Shown one piece after another: positions 59,620 through 64,000 of a stretch of DNA of 64,000 nt. The first letter of the stretch is position 1. Each line of letters opens with the position of its first letter. Position numbers and translations under genes: made by a program. Source of the stretch: Pseudomonas sp. LRP2-20 (lineage in GTDB: Bacteria > Pseudomonadota > Gammaproteobacteria > Pseudomonadales > Pseudomonadaceae); the NCBI RefSeq assembly GCF_024349685.1, contig NZ_AP025944.1, positions 2,238,001-2,302,000 of the forward strand. Direction: 5' to 3'. The notes below the pieces were generated by a model. It saw only the letters and a list, made by a program, of their open reading frames with translations, made no database searches and had not been told where the DNA came from.

Positions 59620-62166
59620 TTATTTTTCTGAGGATTTAAGGGACTTAATGTAGTCATGTACATCTTTTTTTGACAGCAAAGGGGTCGCTGTGGCAGAAGA
59701 TAACGGGTAGCGCGCGATGAGTTTGCCTGTTTTAATTAGAGCTTCTGCGTACTTAGGTTTTAGAATGAGATTGGCTTGTGGGCAAGTGTAATAGTTACTA
59801 AAAATTTCATCAATTTTACTTTTGTCGCTAGGGGTTATGAATTTTAATTTGTTAATGGTGATAATTTTAATGGTGCCTGGCTTGGTGAATAAGTTGTAAA
59901 ATGCAAGAGGGCTTATGTTGTGGGGTTTGATAACGCTCTGTAAATTGTGTAGATTTAGTTTGAAGCAGTGGTCTAGGTGTGTTCGGTGTTTTGCAGGTGA
60001 TGGGGTCTTTTCGGGGGAGGTATTTCTAATGAAAAAAGGAGAGTTTGTTAAGGATTCAATAGAATATAAGCGCGAACGCGAGATGTCCAGTGGACTTCCC
60101 GTGATTGGCGCTATTCCAAGTTGAGAAAGAGCTTTGACGATTTTTGAAGGGGTGATGCCTAACCAATCGGCTAAAGTGACTGCTCTCACATAAAGCTCAT
60201 AAAATTTATTAACTGACGAGCTGGTGATTAGGCGACGTTTAAGTGTCAGGTGATAAACAGACTTCAAAAGGTTGCGATTTGCCATTGAAGCTATTGCTGC
60301 GGAGTCTACGTGAAGAAGCCTGGCAGTTTCAGTGAACGTTAGGCCATTTTCATGTTCTATAATTGCTCCTTGAGCGGTCTTGCTCTGCAAGCTCTTGAAA
60401 CTGTCTTTAGAATAAAAGATACAGGGCGTGCCATCTATCTCAGGACTGCAGACTGGAACTATATTGAGTTCGGCTGCTTTGCTAGATTGGCGATTTATAG
60501 CGCATCCAAGTAGGTTTGCTGCATCACGTGAGTTGAAATGTTTATCAAGAAAGGTATCAATGGATTCTTTGCTAACAGAGAAGCCATTTTTGGTCTTGAA
60601 AGTATAAGCGCCTTTTAATAGTCCCTTCGAAACTAGACTTCGTATTACCATTCTGCTCCTTCCCATGTAGCACGCACCCTCTGTAACCGTAAGCCAAGTT
60701 TCGGTGGGTGAGTCTGAAATCATCGGAAGGTTAAGTGTGCGTACAGGCGGGGGAGTTATGGAGGAGTTGCAGTAGGCTATGATTGCTGAATGATATTTCC
60801 GGTGTATCAATTTTTCTTGTAATAGCCGACTTCTGCAGCTAGGTGGCGGAATTCCAAGCGCTGCTCGCGCCTTGAGGATGCGTGATGTTGTAAGGTTGTG
60901 GCTGGCTGCTAATAGCTCAATTGACGTTAAGTTATCGTCAAACCGAGATACGGATTCAGTAGTGATAACTGTTTGGCTGGTCGGAGTTCGCAGTCCCGTT
61001 AAAAGACCTTCGTTCAAGATCTCGCGAAGCATCTTTAGGCTAATGCATAATTTTTGCATTGTCTCGGATCTTGACAGATGTAACGGTAGTGCTGGGCTTG
61101 CCTTTACTTTGCCCATGTTGAGACGGAATTTTAACGCCGCGTCAGAAATAGCGAGCGCCTGACGCCAAGTGTAAGGCCCACGGTCACTAATGTTTACAAT
61201 AGATGAGACGAAGGCAAGCCAGTGTGGCATCGGGATTTTAAGCCACGCCCCGAGTTGTGAGCTGATAAGTCTGAACTCTACAGGTTTACCTTTCTTAGCA
61301 TTTAAGCTGTTATTTGTATATTGGAGGGTCGAATTTTCCTCACTGCAGTGGTGGCGTAATGCGCGTAATACAGAGTTCTGCATAATAGGCTGCGGGATTC
61401 GAGAGAATTTAGCAAACAGCACCCGGGCGGGTATGTCTGGATAAAGGGTGCGAAATTTCTTAAGGTTTTCTTCTATCAGTGATTGGCATTCATCGATAAC
61501 GCCTATTGCAATACCCAAAATGGCTCGGTCTGTTGAGCTCTGCCAGTCACACGCAAATGAATTTGTAATGGATATCAAAATTTTTTGCAATGCGTCGAAT
61601 TTTTCCTGGTCATGGGATCGAAATATTTTAAGCAAAAATTGCTCAATCACCGTGTCTGCTGGGTCGCAGGGAGGCGACTTGAGGACGCAACCGCATTGGC
61701 ATTTGTCCTCTATGGGCTTCCACCATTTAATTGATTTTTTGCAGCGTGGGCATATCAGAATGTATTGAGTGTGGTGGAATGGGCAAAATGTGCTTAGTTT
61801 TATGTCTATTATGAAGTGTTCCTTGCCTTCTTTCCAACAGTTAGAGCAAAATGCATTGTTGCGTGCTCTTATGTACTTTCTAGGCACTTTTATGCCGCTG
61901 ATTATCAATGAAGATGACACTACCTCATCTGGTGCGGGCGGGTAGAAACCACTGAGGACTAGGTCTCGAAGCGGGCCAGCCTCCTCAGCCATTTTCATTA
62001 TTGCTGGATTGTCTTGACAAATAGGAGCAGAGCTAATGGAGGTAGTGCCCAAGATTTTGAAAATTTCACGCCCGTAAAAACATCCATGTTTAAATGCCAT
62101 GCGTTTAAGTATGCTGGTGGGGCTTTCTTCCGCTTGTGGGATAGGAATAAATAGTAAGTTATTCAT
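59620..62166 (-). CDS. TniQ/TnsD-family target-selection protein, unusually long
   Basis: An 848-residue protein with the TniQ start (LLFIPIPQAEESPTSILKRMAFKHG) and a cysteine/histidine cluster at residues 107-160 (Cys107, Cys110, Cys128, His131, Cys139, Cys142, Cys156, Cys158, Cys160) that should bind zinc. It contains several helix-turn-helix-like segments further on (for example LTFTETARLLHVDSAAIASMANRN and VTLADWLGITPSKIVKALSQLG). TniQ/TnsD proteins recognise the target site and recruit the AAA+ protein. Most TniQ are 300-500 residues, so the extra 350-450 residues are notable. Its start overlaps the ATPase stop by eight bases; GGAG precedes it. Confidence 0.82.
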   Translation of the reverse strand: MNNLLFIPIPQAEESPTSILKRMAFKHGCFYGREIFKILGTTSISSAPICQDNPAIMKMAEEAGPLRDLVLSGFYPPAPDEVVSSSLIISGIKVPRKYIRARNNAFCSNCWKEGKEHFIIDIKLSTFCPFHHTQYILICPRCKKSIKWWKPIEDKCQCGCVLKSPPCDPADTVIEQFLLKIFRSHDQEKFDALQKILISITNSFACDWQSSTDRAILGIAIGVIDECQSLIEENLKKFRTLYPDIPARVLFAKFSRIPQPIMQNSVLRALRHHCSEENSTLQYTNNSLNAKKGKPVEFRLISSQLGAWLKIPMPHWLAFVSSIVNISDRGPYTWRQALAISDAALKFRLNMGKVKASPALPLHLSRSETMQKLCISLKMLREILNEGLLTGLRTPTSQTVITTESVSRFDDNLTSIELLAASHNLTTSRILKARAALGIPPPSCRSRLLQEKLIHRKYHSAIIAYCNSSITPPPVRTLNLPMISDSPTETWLTVTEGACYMGRSRMVIRSLVSKGLLKGAYTFKTKNGFSVSKESIDTFLDKHFNSRDAANLLGCAINRQSSKAAELNIVPVCSPEIDGTPCIFYSKDSFKSLQSKTAQGAIIEHENGLTFTETARLLHVDSAAIASMANRNLLKSVYHLTLKRRLITSSSVNKFYELYVRAVTLADWLGITPSKIVKALSQLGIAPITGSPLDISRSRLYSIESLTNSPFFIRNTSPEKTPSPAKHRTHLDHCFKLNLHNLQSVIKPHNISPLAFYNLFTKPGTIKIITINKLKFITPSDKSKIDEIFSNYYTCPQANLILKPKYAEALIKTGKLIARYPLSSATATPLLSKKDVHDYIKSLKSSEK

Positions 62167-63106
62167 CAGGGTCTCCATCTTTTTCGTTTATTATTTCTTT
62201 GAGCTCCGAGTAACTGAGTGTGAAAGGGTTGGTCGCGCTTAGGCGTTCGGGCAGATCAATATATTCAGTGGCGATTAGGAAGTCATTTGCAGTAAGGGAC
62301 TTGGTTCCGTTACGATTGAGGCAATATTTTAGGGCGTCGCTGATAATAAGGCGCAGTGTCCCGATGTTACCATTGGTGGCAACGTATAACGCCGATGCAA
62401 TAGCTCGGTCGTTCAGATGCGCCCCAAGACCGAGCGGTGTTAGCTGGTACATGCTGGAGTCAAGTTTTTGGAGCATCGAATAAAACTCAGAATCCGGCCC
62501 TTCTGAGTAAAGGAAGTTATTCAACTCTACTAGGTATGGATAACGGCGTGCAAAAGCTCTGTTGTTGTCACGAATATTTATGCACTCTTCGGTGCCCGAA
62601 AGAATAATTGGAATCCGGAGTGTATTCAAAAGAGAAACTATCCATGCTAACGAGTCAACCCGAACGTTTTCCCCTGCGGTGACGCACAGGCGTTGAATTT
62701 CGTCGAGAAAAATGACTTTGACGCCTGCTGTGATCAAGCACGTGACGAGTTGGTGCGTCAGCTTTTCTCGTGTGCCCCCAGGGGTCCGATTGATCAACAT
62801 GCGCAAGATATTAGTTATAAGGCCTTTGACGGTTGCTTGGGCAGGGACTTCGCAGTAGATTACTGGCATCCGTGTGTAGACACCGTCCTCCCTAACATCG
62901 TCGGGTTGGTGAAGGGTGCGAAAATAGTTGAGCAGCGTCGACTTTCCAAGCCCGCTAGGGGCAGAAAGTAAAGCGCAAACTGGCCTCCCCAATGTTTGTG
63001 TGTTTTCAATCGCGCTCTGGATTTGCGAAAACGCTCGGCGAAAGCTTGGGTAGAAAATGATGGTTTTATCAAATGCAAGCAAAGCACTGGCCATGTCCGG
63101 TGTCAT
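62159..63106 (-). CDS. AAA+ ATPase, TniB/TnsC-like transposition regulator
   Basis: A 315-residue ATPase with Walker A APSGLGKST (residues 49-57) and Walker B VKVIFLDEIQ (Asp135, Glu136). In Tn7 and Tn5053 elements this protein forms filaments on target DNA, links the TniQ/TnsD protein to the transposase and prevents repeated insertion. I chose the ATG at 63106 because GGAGG lies six bases upstream; the frame to 63226 adds 40 residues that overlap the gap. It lies 94 bases after the transposase gene and overlaps tniQ. Confidence 0.85.
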   Translation of the reverse strand: MTPDMASALLAFDKTIIFYPSFRRAFSQIQSAIENTQTLGRPVCALLSAPSGLGKSTLLNYFRTLHQPDDVREDGVYTRMPVIYCEVPAQATVKGLITNILRMLINRTPGGTREKLTHQLVTCLITAGVKVIFLDEIQRLCVTAGENVRVDSLAWIVSLLNTLRIPIILSGTEECINIRDNNRAFARRYPYLVELNNFLYSEGPDSEFYSMLQKLDSSMYQLTPLGLGAHLNDRAIASALYVATNGNIGTLRLIISDALKYCLNRNGTKSLTANDFLIATEYIDLPERLSATNPFTLSYSELKEIINEKDGDPDE

Positions 63107-63200
63107 TATGACCTCCAAGGATATCTGGCCCCTCACTGATCCACTGAGAGGTAGTGAAGGTAAATACAGGTGTTTTTCCCTTGATTTGATTCCTGCTGCG

Positions 63201-64000
63201 TTAAATTCCAGGTGCCGAGTAATCATCTGGTGTATCTTGATGATAGGGGTAATCCACTACAGGTTCCGTGCGTTGTATCAACTTGCTTTTCTTCGGCTTC
63301 AGTTGCATTCCCTGTTTGCATTCTTCAATACGATGACGTTTTAGCCGGTTTTTCTTGTTCTTAATGTCGGAGATCTCACGCAGGATTTTGACCCTGGCTC
63401 TGCGTGCTACGCGAGAGTTAAACGTCTGCCGGTCTTCGCGCAGGCGTTTTTGTATGAGCTTATGCAGATGCAAAGTAAGGCCGTCTTGATAGTCAGCGTC
63501 TACCGCTTCTAATTCGAATAACTCCTCGCGGTGATCAGGGTGGCAGACCCAAGCTTTTCCTAAATTACTACGGTCGTAATAAACCAGTAGTTTCTTCTCT
63601 GTGGAATACTGTTTAGCAAGGTAGCCGACCGCTGGGCCTGTCCAAAACAGCGAATCAAAGCGTAACCTTCCTTGGTTTGGCGTCGCTCTGAATGCTTGCC
63701 AAAAGTGTTTATTTAGCTCATCCGATGAATATCGTTTTGGTTGAAAAAGCGCGTTGCTGTATTTCTCCCAGGCTTGCCGGGGTGAAATTCCGATGGCGCT
63801 GTGCCTCCGTTCAGAGTAAACTTCTGAAATCCACCGGCCGATGAATCCATTTAACTCGTCAAGTTGCAACATTGCGCGCTCCTCGGAGTCATAGTCGCCG
63901 CGATCAGCAGGCGCGGCAAAAGTCGTCCCTGGCATCAGGTGAATAAGTTCTTTGGAAAGAGTTCCGAAAAAAGCTTCTATGTGGGGCTTTTGGTTGGGTG
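63201..64000 (-). CDS. DDE transposase (TniA/TnsB/Mu-type), C-terminal part; 5' end outside window
   Basis: The frame is open to the right edge, so the start is beyond 64000. The first visible residues NQKPHIEAFFGTLSKELIHL hold the catalytic Glu of the DDE triad (HIEAFF), followed by DELNGFIGRWISEVYSERRH, the usual end of the integrase core, and then a Mu-type C-terminal domain (YLAKQYSTEKKLLVYYDRSNLGKAWVCHPD). A long basic C-terminal tail follows (KKNRLKRHRIEECKQG). The rest of the catalytic core and the DNA-binding domains are not in view. Confidence 0.88.
   Translation of the reverse strand, partial: PNQKPHIEAFFGTLSKELIHLMPGTTFAAPADRGDYDSEERAMLQLDELNGFIGRWISEVYSERRHSAIGISPRQAWEKYSNALFQPKRYSSDELNKHFWQAFRATPNQGRLRFDSLFWTGPAVGYLAKQYSTEKKLLVYYDRSNLGKAWVCHPDHREELFELEAVDADYQDGLTLHLHKLIQKRLREDRQTFNSRVARRARVKILREISDIKNKKNRLKRHRIEECKQGMQLKPKKSKLIQRTEPVVDYPYHQDTPDDYSAPGI

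Larger units (their letters stand above)
59500..64000. mobile_element. Left part of a Tn7/Tn5053-type transposon (continues beyond the right edge)
   Basis: Base composition drops sharply here and codon use changes (AAA, AAT and TTT codons abundant), unlike the GC-rich flanks. Three genes on the minus strand in order transposase, AAA+ ATPase and TniQ-like protein form the core of Tn7- or Tn5053-type elements. A TnsA-like endonuclease, a resolvase or cargo would lie to the right, outside the window. The end at about 59.5 kb was placed from composition only. Confidence 0.78.

Noticed and set aside
60872..61768. Plus-strand frames of 84-106 residues opposite tniQ
   Set aside because: They have no ribosome-binding sites or domains and lie within the TniQ gene.

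Overview
The window is about 59.5 kb of GC-rich chromosome followed by about 4.5 kb of clearly AT-richer DNA. Dispersed REP palindromes containing CCTCTTCGCGGGC...GCCCGCTCCCACAGG, the creatinase/katG/pssA neighbourhood, GlcC-controlled glycolate genes and many LysR, GntR and MocR regulators point to a Pseudomonas of the P. putida group. This assignment rests on recognition, not on a database search. No rRNA, tRNA or CRISPR was seen.

Layout. 1-7.3 kb: the start of an Rhs/Tc-toxin-like gene running off the left edge, a GST, a TauE-type permease, a membrane protein, an AhpD-like protein, a CynX/NimT transporter tail-to-tail with a MocR regulator, and a flavin reductase-like protein. 7.5-15 kb: the glycolate/glyoxylate operon glcD-E-F-G and glcB, divergent from glcC, with two operator palindromes between them. 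15-17.2 kb: two exported proteins and a LysR regulator. 17.5-26.7 kb: katG, creatinase, an MHS-family transporter, a GlxA-type AraC regulator, pssA and a diguanylate cyclase. 26.7-33.2 kb: ppnN, a YeiH transporter with its LysR regulator, and the NAD-salvage genes pncA-pncB divergent from nrtR. 33.3-40.1 kb: an XRE-cupin regulator divergent from glnT-glxB-glxC-glxD-amt, which resembles the assimilation half of the N-methylglutamate pathway. 40.2-47.4 kb: an NCS1 permease, an Lrp/LysE pair, a hybrid histidine kinase, a metalloprotease that appears split by a frameshift, and a Nudix hydrolase.

47.4-56 kb is the most interesting chromosomal part. It is a catabolic cluster with a GntR regulator, carboxymuconolactone decarboxylase-like protein, two paralogous flavin reductases, aldehyde dehydrogenase, alpha/beta hydrolase, PF06684 protein, bacterial-luciferase-like monooxygenase and NCS1 permease. 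Three of its transcription units carry a near-identical palindrome (core TGGTATACCA). The composition recalls the Rut uracil pathway without being it, so I infer oxidative ring opening of an unknown N-heterocycle or cyclic amide.

56-59.3 kb holds a chemoreceptor and an NDH-2-like flavoprotein. From about 59.5 kb to the right edge is a Tn7/Tn5053-type transposition module on the minus strand: a DDE transposase (5' part outside the window), an AAA+ TniB/TnsC-like ATPase and a very large TniQ/TnsD-like protein. Codon use and base composition mark it as horizontally acquired, and one transposon end should lie near 59.5-59.6 kb.
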